Source: a bacterium
GTDB lineage: Bacteria; UBP13; UBA5359
DNA: 6,025 bases
Assembly (NCBI GenBank): GCA_028699365.1
Contig: JAQVUQ010000179.1
Location: forward strand, 1-6,025
Direction: 5' to 3'
In this document: positions 1 through 6,025 of the stretch, in pieces
Position numbering within the stretch: position 1 is the first letter of the stretch
Layout of the letters: each line of letters begins with the position of its first letter
Program-made: the position numbers and the translations under genes
Notes under the pieces: model-generated
What the model saw: only the letters and a program-made list of their open reading frames with translations
Databases searched by the model: none
Told to the model about the DNA's origin: nothing

Positions 1-24
1 GAATCAGTGGTCAGTATGGCAATC
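1..24. other. Short non-coding end of window
   Basis: The 24 nt after the last gene's TAG hold no start codon that opens a usable frame on the minus strand (the only TTG meets TGA two codons later). No hairpin with a T-run is visible, so nothing here shows the operon ending. Confidence 0.4.
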
Positions 25-966
25 CTACCCACTTTCGCCAACCTTGCCCGTCATTATCATCGCGGTTATCTCCCTATCCTTTATCCTGGTTGGCCTGCAG
101 ACGCCTATTCTTTTACAAAGCGCCTGCGGCATTAGCGGTATTGCCTTAATAATCCCCATAGCCAAGGCTTTGTTGCCGGACAGAAGATTCGCTACCATAC
201 GATAAGGCAACATAATGAAGAAGATTACAGGGAAAAGGGCATTCCCAACATTCTTAAGCATAAAGAGAACATGGTTTCTGCAGAGGAGAGCATCTTTAGA
301 AGCGTTACCATATTCTTTGCCGAAAGAAGCGCTTATCTTATGATACACTATGCTCCGGGGCTCATAAACTACTTTCCAACCCCGCTTCCAAGCCCTGTAG
401 GAAAGATCCAGGTCTTCATAATATCCCGGACGGTAAAGCGTATCGAACCCGCCAAGTTCCAAAAACATCTCTCGTCGAAAAGCTATGGCACCGCCACAGG
501 CGTCAAGAGTATAGCAGGCATCCTGGCATTTATAATCCCAATCCTTGTAAAACCATCCTTTGTCAAGCCTGTATGTCCGCTTCCCCGTGGTAATGACCTT
601 GCCGTCCCAGTCAAATATTCCGGCTGTAGCAGCAAATACCTCCGGATCAGAAAAATGTCTGATCAGAGGCTCGATAAATCCTCTGTCAAACCGCATATCA
701 TTATTGAGAAAAACGATTATTTCTTCATGATAATTACATATTTCATGGTTTAAAGAGAAAAGATAATCGTTCCTTTGTGCCACGTCGACTGTGAACTCAG
801 GGAAGTTGTTCCTGATAAAGCCTACGCTCTCATCGCTGCTGCAATTATCAAGGACTATGCCTCTGCACCTTACGCTGCAGCTTTCAATGGCATCGCAAAG
901 AGAGGCAAGACAATCCTTGAGATGCGCCATACCGTTATAATTAAGAACTAATATACAACATTCCAT
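25..966 (-). CDS. GT2 family glycosyltransferase, rhamnosyltransferase (WbbL)-like
   Basis: A 313-residue GT-A fold glycosyltransferase of the subgroup that includes WbbL/RfbF-type rhamnosyltransferases. Evidence: ILVLNYNGMAHLKDCLASL (5-23), GIVLDNCSSDESV (36-48) with the D-N-x-S-x-D pattern, IVFLNNDMRF (84-93) giving the N-N-D form of the metal site, DACGGAIAFRREMFLELGGFD (155-175), YYEDLDLSYRAWKRGWKVVYEP (182-203) with the E-D catalytic-base motif at 184-185, and IVYHKISASFG (206-216) with the conserved His209. A hydrophobic segment at about 243-262 (ALFPVIFFIMLPYRMVANLL) follows the catalytic core and probably anchors or docks it at the membrane, as is common for this subgroup. The ATG at 964-966 follows the upstream TAA after 9 nt; no clear Shine-Dalgarno is visible, so coupling to upstream translation is likely. 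The rhamnose donor is only a family-level guess. The protein is Cys-rich (14 Cys). Confidence 0.9.
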   Translation of the reverse strand: MECCILVLNYNGMAHLKDCLASLCDAIESCSVRCRGIVLDNCSSDESVGFIRNNFPEFTVDVAQRNDYLFSLNHEICNYHEEIIVFLNNDMRFDRGFIEPLIRHFSDPEVFAATAGIFDWDGKVITTGKRTYRLDKGWFYKDWDYKCQDACYTLDACGGAIAFRREMFLELGGFDTLYRPGYYEDLDLSYRAWKRGWKVVYEPRSIVYHKISASFGKEYGNASKDALLCRNHVLFMLKNVGNALFPVIFFIMLPYRMVANLLSGNKALAMGIIKAIPLMPQALCKRIGVCRPTRIKDREITAMIMTGKVGESG

Positions 967-975
967 ATAGTTAGC

Positions 976-1938
976 TTAATCTTTAGCCAAGAGCTTCCGC
1001 AGGTGAAAGCTCAGATGGCTAAATAACGTGGACAGACAGCGCCATAGAAGATATAGCCAGTATGGTAAACAGCCTGCACCATCGTTCCAGGAAGATTTCA
1101 CAATGTAAATAACAGCTTCCAAATGCTGTTTTCTGATAATGTCTACTGTCAAGCTACTGGCAATACCAAAGCAACTTTCACGCAACGCGACAAGCTCATC
1201 CTCTGTAAACAAACCGGATTGCTTTGCCTTGATATATGTTCTTACCCGACCGACTACTTGTTTTGCACCGCCCAGTGTCCTGGTTACCGAATCGTTATGC
1301 ATCCGCAGCAGGGCCCCGGGACGATTAAAATAGATGAATTTCGTGACCTTTGAAAGCTTCAGCCATAGCCACCAGTCTTGACAGTTCGGAAGGCTTTCTT
1401 CAAAACCACCGGCATCCAGCAAAAGAGACTTTTCAACACATACAACAGGCAAATGAACACAAGCATCTTTGATAAGTATATCGGTTACGTGTGTGGGAGC
1501 ACCTATTTTACCCCAGCCACTATTGTGTTTACCATCAGATCTGTTATTACCGCTAAGGCTCATACGGCAATAATACAGGCCGGCCTCGCCTTTATACTCT
1601 TCTAAATGATCGATGGCAGTTTGCAGATGGTCCGGCAGCCATATATCGTCAGAGTCCAAAAAAGCAATATAGTGTCCGTTTGCCCTTCGCAAGGCCTCAT
1701 TTCTAGCAGCTCCCGGCCCACGCGGATGATCAAGCGGGCGAAAATAGATCGCATATTTCCCAGGCAAACATACTTCCGCAATCTCCATGGCTATATTGAT
1801 CGTATTGTCGGTAGAGCGGTCATCGACAATTATCAACTCCAAATTCGTATAACTCTGTTCCGCGACACTCCTTATCGCATCCCCGATATACTCCTCGGAA
1901 TTATAGGCCGGTATTATTACACTTACTAAAGTTTCCAT
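976..1938 (-). CDS. GT2 family-A glycosyltransferase
   Basis: A 320-residue GT-A fold glycosyltransferase (324 if a TTG at 1948-1950 is used). Numbering from the ATG: LVSVIIPAYNSEEYIGDAI (4-22), ELIIVDDRSTDNT (34-46) with Asp39-Asp40, HPRGPGAARNEALRRANG (71-88), the metal-binding FLDSDD (93-98), GGFEESLPNCQDWWLWLKL (177-195) with Asp188 in the catalytic-base position, and LLRMHNDSVTR (210-220), a typical end of the GT2 catalytic core. A hydrophobic, aromatic stretch at about 292-308 (PYWLYLLWRCLSTLFSHLS) may dock the tail on the membrane. The ATG at 1936-1938 is chosen because the alternative TTG has AGGGA only one base upstream, too close to act as Shine-Dalgarno, whereas AGGG lies 13 nt from the ATG. 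The gap to the preceding gene is 40 nt. It is a diverged paralogue of the GT2 gene just upstream (26 of 46 identical residues across the first catalytic segment by eye). Donor and acceptor are unknown. Confidence 0.93.
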   Translation of the reverse strand: METLVSVIIPAYNSEEYIGDAIRSVAEQSYTNLELIIVDDRSTDNTINIAMEIAEVCLPGKYAIYFRPLDHPRGPGAARNEALRRANGHYIAFLDSDDIWLPDHLQTAIDHLEEYKGEAGLYYCRMSLSGNNRSDGKHNSGWGKIGAPTHVTDILIKDACVHLPVVCVEKSLLLDAGGFEESLPNCQDWWLWLKLSKVTKFIYFNRPGALLRMHNDSVTRTLGGAKQVVGRVRTYIKAKQSGLFTEDELVALRESCFGIASSLTVDIIRKQHLEAVIYIVKSSWNDGAGCLPYWLYLLWRCLSTLFSHLSFHLRKLLAKD

Positions 1939-1978
1939 AATGTTTTTCAATCCCTGAGAAACAGATACTAAGCTTATA

Positions 1979-2995
1979 CTATTTTGACCAAGGGGAGAAA
2001 TTAACAGTTCTTCCGGAAATCTTCTCCCTTACCTGCTCAAGACACTGCGTTTTGGCGCCAGGATAGAACTGCCAGTTTATGGGGTTAGTCATAATTCGTT
2101 GTAACTCAACATCAATAAATGAGTATGGTGTCGAAAACCCGGTAAGCCCACTAAGCAATGTTGCCGTATCCAGCGGAACATTATGAAGCAGATACGCCGC
2201 GTCCTTAAATCTCTTACAGCGGAAGAGCGCATATACTCTTAGACAGAACCATCTCACGGTATTTCTCTTTGCTTGTATAAGTTCTTTCCCCTTCAGTGGA
2301 CAATCCGTATTTATCAGGGCTTCCCACTGGATTTCCCATTGCCTAAAAATCCTATGGGGAGAAGGAATTTTGGACTCCTGCTCTCCATGGGCACGCCAGT
2401 AAACCAGCTCCGGCGATACCAGGACAACCGGATACCTTGCGGCAATCTTCAGCCACAATTGCGTATCTCCGATATGTCTTTCACCCGAAAATCCTCCTAC
2501 TGCATCAAAGGCATCCTTCGCAATAAAAGTGGCTGCCGGAGAACGACTCAGCAATCCCCGTCCTAAATAATGCATACGATAGGCATCAATGCTTGACAGA
2601 TAAACAGGAGGCACCCAGGGGTAGTTACTATCCTTCACGATAGCCAATTGGGCATCAGGGAAAGCACTCATTTGCAAAACAAAAGTTTCTAAAGCTATAG
2701 GCGCCATCAAATCATCGGCATCCAGATATTTCAGATAACTGCCGCCGGCATAAGAAGCCGCATGATTTCTATTACAGTAATCGCCCAGATTTTCCGAGTT
2801 CACATACACCTTAACCCGCGAATCTTGAGCGTATTCCCTGGCTATCTCTGCTGATCGGTCTGTGCTGCAATCATCAACCAATAACAGTTCCCAATTCTCG
2901 TAACTTTGCACCAGAACGCTTTCTATAGCCGCCCGCAGATATTTCTCTCGATTATATATTGTGGTTATTACACTAACTAACGGTTGTCTGCTCAC
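1979..2995 (-). CDS. GT2 family-A glycosyltransferase
   Basis: A 338-residue inverting glycosyltransferase of the GT-A fold, predicted to act on a lipid-linked glycan at the inner membrane face. The catalytic domain starts at once with PLVSVITTIYNREKYLRAAI (residues 5-24), then ELLLVDDCSTDRS (36-48) with the nucleotide-binding Asp pair 41-42, NLGDYCNRNHAASYAGG (69-85), the metal-binding YLDADD (90-95, DxD type), VGGFSGERHIGDTQLWLK (166-183) with Asp177 as the likely catalytic-base position, and YWRAHGEQES (199-208). The region after about residue 215 is a helical C-terminal tail without a recognisable domain. The start is GTG at 2993-2995, fixed by a strong AAAGGAG ribosome binding site 5 nt upstream. 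It follows the ATP-grasp gene after a 20-nt gap. The donor sugar is unknown. Confidence 0.93.
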   Translation of the reverse strand: MSRQPLVSVITTIYNREKYLRAAIESVLVQSYENWELLLVDDCSTDRSAEIAREYAQDSRVKVYVNSENLGDYCNRNHAASYAGGSYLKYLDADDLMAPIALETFVLQMSAFPDAQLAIVKDSNYPWVPPVYLSSIDAYRMHYLGRGLLSRSPAATFIAKDAFDAVGGFSGERHIGDTQLWLKIAARYPVVLVSPELVYWRAHGEQESKIPSPHRIFRQWEIQWEALINTDCPLKGKELIQAKRNTVRWFCLRVYALFRCKRFKDAAYLLHNVPLDTATLLSGLTGFSTPYSFIDVELQRIMTNPINWQFYPGAKTQCLEQVREKISGRTVNFSPWSK

Positions 2996-3000
2996 ACCGT

Positions 3001-3007
3001 CTCCTTT
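3001..3007 (-). promoter_or_regulatory. Shine-Dalgarno AAAGGAG for the GTG-started GT2 gene
   Basis: On the minus strand AAAGGAG is followed by a 5-nt spacer and GTG at 2993-2995. It lies in the 20-nt gap after the ATP-grasp gene stop and decides the non-ATG start. It is the strongest ribosome binding site in the window, so this gene may be translated independently of its upstream neighbour. Confidence 0.85.
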
Positions 3008-3015
3008 GGCAAGTT

Positions 3016-3942
3016 TTACTTATTACGCACAGGCAGCGTAATTCTATTCCCTAATTCAACATCTATTTCATCAGGGAAGAACCTTCCGAATCCTCCCCCA
3101 TGAAAGAAGGTCAGTTCACCAAAGTATACTTTGCCATTCACTTCATAAAAGTCAACCCTTACATGTGGAAACCCGCTTGAAAGTTTACGGGCATATCCAA
3201 TCATTTTCTCAAACGCAATAGGCTTGGGAAAAACCTTTCCACTGGGTTCGTATCCCCATCCAATTGACAATGGGCTCCAGTTCAAATCATAAAAATCACT
3301 TATTGCACGATCTGGCCTTTCGCTACTAAAATAAACCAATTCAGGCTCTCCGTCAAAACAGAAGAATCTATAATCGTACAGTTCACCAGTAGCGTCGTCC
3401 TTTAAAAACCGTTCGCATACGATACGTGGCTTAATATTCCTGTATACCCATTCACGGCAAGACCAGTAATAATTCATACGAATCCACTGCTGCAGCTTTG
3501 CCTTGGCAACTATCCAATTCAGACGATACTTATTTTCGCAAATAATGTTATACCCACTACCATGTGTACATTTGAGCACAAATTTTTCCGGTAATCTATT
3601 TATATCAATTTCATTAACGCTATCATAAACAGCAATAAGATCATTAAGCAAATGACCTAGTCCTATTTCTTCCAGATATCCCCGAACAGCATACTTATCC
3701 GAACAGATTTCGGCATCAGGAGCATACCAGTATAATTTCAACCATTGCAATTTCTCATTAAAGCTCTGTGGATTATCTTTGCTTATCTCTTTGCCAAAGA
3801 TTTTCTTAAATCTAAAATTCAAATACTTTTCATCTGAAAGCGTTCTATAGTAAATTTGTTGTATACGACCTCGTAAAATACGATATAGGTCAGCGCATCT
3901 TGTATCCTTTAACTTATCTTTTGTTGCCAAAAATACTTTCAT
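3016..3942 (-). CDS. TupA-like ATP-grasp family protein (polysaccharide cluster)
   Basis: A protein of 308 residues from the ATG (318 if a TTG at 3970-3972 is used) belonging to the TupA-like ATP-grasp family, named after a Bacillus teichuronopeptide biosynthesis protein and common in surface-polysaccharide clusters, where it is often mislabelled 'glycosyltransferase'. Counting from the ATG, it shows NPQSFNEKLQWLK (57-69), DKYAVRGYL (82-90), PEKFVLKCTHGSGYNIIC (118-135) with an ATP-binding Lys124 and glycine loop, NYYWSCREWVYRNIKPRIVCE (157-177), YDYRFFCFDGEP (189-200), and VRVDFYEVNGKVYFGELTF (261-279), whose Asp264 and Glu276 fit Mg-ATP ligands. ATP-grasp enzymes activate a carboxylate as acyl-phosphate and join it to an amine or thiol, so it may add an amino acid or peptide to a glycan; the substrates are not known from sequence. 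The ATG at 3940-3942 is preferred because AGAAGG lies 13 nt before it and no Shine-Dalgarno precedes the TTG. GC is about 38%, well below its neighbours. Confidence 0.9.
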   Translation of the reverse strand: MKVFLATKDKLKDTRCADLYRILRGRIQQIYYRTLSDEKYLNFRFKKIFGKEISKDNPQSFNEKLQWLKLYWYAPDAEICSDKYAVRGYLEEIGLGHLLNDLIAVYDSVNEIDINRLPEKFVLKCTHGSGYNIICENKYRLNWIVAKAKLQQWIRMNYYWSCREWVYRNIKPRIVCERFLKDDATGELYDYRFFCFDGEPELVYFSSERPDRAISDFYDLNWSPLSIGWGYEPSGKVFPKPIAFEKMIGYARKLSSGFPHVRVDFYEVNGKVYFGELTFFHGGGFGRFFPDEIDVELGNRITLPVRNK

Positions 3943-3985
3943 ATCGTAGTAGAAGCCTTCTATTTGCAACAAACCACATAGACGC

Positions 3986-5152
3986 TTATCTATACTTTCG
4001 AATAAACCTTACCAAGGTATTGGGGACATATGGCCGGTCCAAACGACTGCCCAAAAAACTTGATGCGGCCGGTTTACCTTTATATGATCCCATGGCAATC
4101 AGTTCATCGAATAAATCAGTATACGCTTTACTTGAAGCTTCCAGAGAATATCCTGAAATAATCGTTTTCCTGGCGGCAAGGCTCAGTCTGCCAAACAATT
4201 CTTTATCCTGCTGCAACAGGACGATTCTATCCAACATCCTGTCGGTGTCTCCCTGCTCTACTATATAACCATTCTGTCCATCCTTTATAAGATCATTTGT
4301 TCCGCTCGAAGGCATCACCACAGGGACTTGCCCATAGCTCATGGCCTCCAAAAGAGAGTTGCTCATCCCTTCGAGTGGTGAAAAGGAAATATATATACCG
4401 CATCTTTCATAAAGATCTAAGAGATCACTTGGATTGAGAAAACCGCAGAATTCCACACTATCAGCAAGTCCCTCTCTATAAACATCTCTTTCCAATCTCT
4501 TTCTATCGTTACCACCACCGGCAAGATAAAACTTTATATGGATATCCTTCTTCCTGAAACTCCTCAGCAAGGGTATAAGATAGTCTGTCCCCTTTGCAGC
4601 CTCAATCCTTCCAACATATAGTAAGGCAGAAGCACTGCCCTTTCCACACGTCTCTTCCGCCGGAATTTCCACTCCTGTGGATATATGAACAACTCTTGCA
4701 CGGGTGGGAAGAACAGCCTCTAGTTTTCTACATATGGCTGGCGTCATTGCGGTATGAACATCAGTAATGTGTGCAATAGCTCTAGCCGTATCAAAGTAAT
4801 AATCATAATCACCACAGGCAGTATTAACTACTCTTGTGCCGCTACGACGTAAATGAAAAGCAACCCTGTTGCCGGTAGGATCTCCATTTAACCAAACAAT
4901 GTCAACCGGCATTATCTCACGAGCGATTCTTTGGGTAGCTTTGTATAGGTTCTCATGACAACCGATATCCTCGAAATCATAGTGGCAACAAGCGGATGTA
5001 CGTATACTTTTACTTTCCGCATCAGGTTTGTTGATATGGATCATAGTCGCTTCATAAGCGCCATGAAGGCAAGACATTACGCGGCTTACCCTTGCTTCCA
5101 CACCATAGGCATAAGGCCCATTGATAATTGCTGCTATCCTATGCTTTTTCAC
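3986..5152 (-). CDS. GT4 family glycosyltransferase (GT-B fold)
   Basis: A 388-residue retaining glycosyltransferase predicted to transfer a sugar from a nucleotide-sugar donor onto a growing glycan in the cytoplasm. The C-terminal Rossmann domain (about residues 175-352) carries the GT4 signatures: LLYVGRIEAAKGTDYL at 177-192 with Arg182 and Lys187 in the donor-phosphate positions, FYLAGGG at 208-214, VEFCGFL at 233-239, and SPLEGMSNSLLEAMSYGQVP at 258-277 containing the E-x7-E motif (Glu261, Glu269). The N-terminal domain begins HRIAAIINGPYAYGVEARVS, a glycine-containing beta-strand/loop where GT4 acceptor domains begin. The start is GTG at 5150-5152; no ATG precedes that strand, and the Rossmann strand begins right after residue 3, so GTG fits. 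It overlaps the acyltransferase end by 14 nt and lacks a convincing Shine-Dalgarno, suggesting translational coupling. A basic tail of about 35 residues follows the last helix. Sugar specificity cannot be read. Confidence 0.93.
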   Translation of the reverse strand: MKKHRIAAIINGPYAYGVEARVSRVMSCLHGAYEATMIHINKPDAESKSIRTSACCHYDFEDIGCHENLYKATQRIAREIMPVDIVWLNGDPTGNRVAFHLRRSGTRVVNTACGDYDYYFDTARAIAHITDVHTAMTPAICRKLEAVLPTRARVVHISTGVEIPAEETCGKGSASALLYVGRIEAAKGTDYLIPLLRSFRKKDIHIKFYLAGGGNDRKRLERDVYREGLADSVEFCGFLNPSDLLDLYERCGIYISFSPLEGMSNSLLEAMSYGQVPVVMPSSGTNDLIKDGQNGYIVEQGDTDRMLDRIVLLQQDKELFGRLSLAARKTIISGYSLEASSKAYTDLFDELIAMGSYKGKPAASSFLGSRLDRPYVPNTLVRFIRKYR

Positions 5153-5783
5153 AGCAACTATCTGCGCTCATTTCGAAACGCATCTTATCCTCACGTCTTC
5201 TGATGATCTTGGCAGGCGCACCACCTGCCAAGGAATATGGCGGCACATCTTTTGTTACAACAGCTCCTGCCGCCAGTACTGAACCTTCACCGACGGTCAC
5301 ACCAGGACAAATAGTAACCCTGTCCCCGATCCAAACATTGTCCTGGATAAAAACAGGATAATTACCATCCTTATAATCATTACCCCAATAGCCATGGTTA
5401 TACGTTTCAACAATCAGTTGACGTGCTATACGAACATTGTCGCCAATAACGATCTCGCCTCCGCTGAAGTAACTGTCGTTTCCTATGCTTACGTTGTTTC
5501 CCACGTATAGGTCGCGCCCGTCATAAACCGTGACCCCTTTCCTGACAATAAGATTGCTGCCGGCCGCGGACACTATTTGGGAAAAGACAAACCTGCGCCA
5601 CCTACGGGCAAGGATCCCTTCAAAAGAGTTGACAAAGAGCATGCAGCAATGCCAGAAGCCATGCCAGAAAAAGGGACGCCATCTATACTCGAAGCCGTAC
5701 CTCGAGTGGAAGATATTCAGGAAGGCCCGCCATTTTCGTCCGACAAATGTCTTGGCCTTACCTGCATCAAATTCATCGCGCAT
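5139..5783 (-). CDS. Left-handed beta-helix (hexapeptide repeat) O-acyltransferase, probably O-acetyltransferase
   Basis: A 214-residue protein predicted to transfer an acyl group, most likely acetyl from acetyl-CoA, to a sugar hydroxyl of the polysaccharide or its precursor at the cytoplasmic side of the membrane. From about residue 78 to 195 it shows hexapeptide repeats of the [LIV]-G-x4 type (YVGNNVSIG, IVIGDNVRIA, WIGDRVTICPGVTVGEG), followed by the loop VLAAGAVVTKDVPPYSLAGG and the typical end APAKIIRRR. His130 in VETYNHGYWG fits the catalytic His of the maltose/galactoside/serine acetyltransferase superfamily (LbH_MAT-like). The first ~75 residues are not beta-helix and hold an aromatic-rich stretch (residues 31-52) that may bind the membrane. 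The ATG immediately follows the upstream TGA, and GGGTG sits 6 nt before it. The TAG stop overlaps the start of the GT4 gene by 14 nt. Family assignment is firm; the acceptor and the acyl group are unknown. Confidence 0.9.
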   Translation of the reverse strand: MRDEFDAGKAKTFVGRKWRAFLNIFHSRYGFEYRWRPFFWHGFWHCCMLFVNSFEGILARRWRRFVFSQIVSAAGSNLIVRKGVTVYDGRDLYVGNNVSIGNDSYFSGGEIVIGDNVRIARQLIVETYNHGYWGNDYKDGNYPVFIQDNVWIGDRVTICPGVTVGEGSVLAAGAVVTKDVPPYSLAGGAPAKIIRRREDKMRFEMSADSCCEKA

Positions 5784-6025
5784 TCAGATCACCCGCATTG
5801 CTGTGATAGCTTGGCGTAACGAGCCCATAAAGGGCCTTGAGAATATTATCGACGGATGAATTCTAACTGCACTCATCAAAGCACCACAGGATTGCCTGAA
5901 GGGCTCGCCGTCTGTCCTGAGCAACGTCAGCAGAGCCTTCTCCCGCTTTAACTGCGATGTCTTCTTAACCCTTAGGGCTTCATCGACAAAACGCAAATAA
6001 TCCTCCCTTATACGCTCCTTATCTT
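5784..6025 (-). CDS. C-terminal end of a probable glycosyltransferase (5' end outside window)
   Basis: The frame is open to the right edge of the window, so only the last 79 residues are visible and it is best read as the tail of a larger protein. An in-frame TTG at 5994-5996 exists, but the frame continues in front of it as charged, helix-like sequence (DKERIREDY), so a separate 70-residue gene is less likely. The visible part is a basic, helical tail containing IHPSIIFSRPFMGSLRQA near the end. This hydrophobic 'hP..lFSR.f.G.lr.A' pattern resembles the C-terminal tail of many GT2 family-A glycosyltransferases from polysaccharide clusters, which follows the catalytic domain; no catalytic motif falls in the window. 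Its TGA stop directly abuts the ATG of the acyltransferase gene, which supports membership of the same operon. The glycosyltransferase assignment rests on this tail and on context and could be wrong. Confidence 0.5.
   Translation of the reverse strand, partial: DKERIREDYLRFVDEALRVKKTSQLKREKALLTLLRTDGEPFRQSCGALMSAVRIHPSIIFSRPFMGSLRQAITAMRVI

Noticed and set aside
271-753. 160-codon open frame on the plus strand
   Set aside because: It lies wholly antisense to the rhamnosyltransferase-like GT2 gene, whose motifs are unambiguous. Its translation shows no domain, and its length is within what antisense frames of such genes give.
1939-1978. Possible terminator or promoter in the 40-nt gap between the two GT2 genes
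   Set aside because: No GC-rich hairpin followed by a T-run and no convincing -35/-10 pair can be seen; the gap is ordinary for an operon.
976-2995. Recent tandem duplication of the two adjacent GT2 genes
   Set aside because: The N-terminal catalytic segments match at about 26 of 46 residues, but the remaining parts diverge widely and there is no long nucleotide identity. That is the normal level between unrelated GT2 enzymes, so recent duplication is not supported.
3900-4268. 122-codon plus-strand frame spanning the junction of the ATP-grasp and GT4 genes
   Set aside because: Most of it is antisense to the GT4 C-terminal region and it has no recognisable motif; it is best explained as a shadow frame.
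5530-5859. Plus-strand frames opposite the acyltransferase N-terminus
   Set aside because: Two overlapping plus-strand frames are antisense to the acyltransferase and the partial upstream gene. Neither has a motif, and they compete with each other for the same bases.
5784-5996. A separate 70-residue gene starting at TTG 5994-5996
   Set aside because: The same frame runs open past this TTG to the window edge with coherent helical, charged sequence, and the tail resembles a glycosyltransferase C-terminus, so a truncated view of a longer gene is simpler.

Overview
The window is a stretch of a surface-polysaccharide (capsule, O-antigen, exopolysaccharide or teichuronic-type polymer) biosynthesis cluster. 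All seven genes lie on the minus strand, so the transcription order runs from the right edge (6025) to the left edge (1). In that order they are: the 3' end of a gene entering from outside (probable glycosyltransferase C-terminus, 5784-6025), a left-handed beta-helix O-acyltransferase (5139-5783), a GT4 glycosyltransferase (3986-5152), a TupA-like ATP-grasp protein (3016-3942), two GT2 family-A glycosyltransferases (1979-2995 and 976-1938), and a third, rhamnosyltransferase-like GT2 (25-966). Gene identities come from motifs read directly in the translations. Sugar donors, acceptors and linkages cannot be read from the sequence.

The genes are packed like one operon. The first stop codon abuts the next ATG (TGAATG), the acyltransferase and GT4 overlap by 14 nt, and the other gaps are only 9 to about 43 nt. 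I see no promoter, terminator, RNA gene, insertion sequence, repeat array or CRISPR. Every long frame on the plus strand is the antisense shadow of a minus-strand gene.

Together the genes suggest a membrane-anchored or nucleotide-sugar-fed assembly line. At least four glycosyltransferases (counting the partial one) would build an oligosaccharide repeat, the hexapeptide-repeat enzyme would O-acetylate a sugar, and the ATP-grasp enzyme is the candidate for adding an amino-acid or other carboxyl/amine-linked substituent. Polymerase, flippase, export and nucleotide-sugar synthesis genes are not in the window and presumably lie outside it.

The organism cannot be fixed. Most genes are near 45-50% GC, mixed ATG/GTG/TTG starts are possible, one ribosome binding site is a strong AAAGGAG, and the ATP-grasp family was first named in Bacillus. 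These points are compatible with a Firmicute such as a Clostridia or Negativicutes member, but this is a weak inference because such clusters move between phyla. The ATP-grasp gene is clearly AT-richer (about 38% GC by hand count) than the acyltransferase (about 48.5%), so the cluster looks mosaic.
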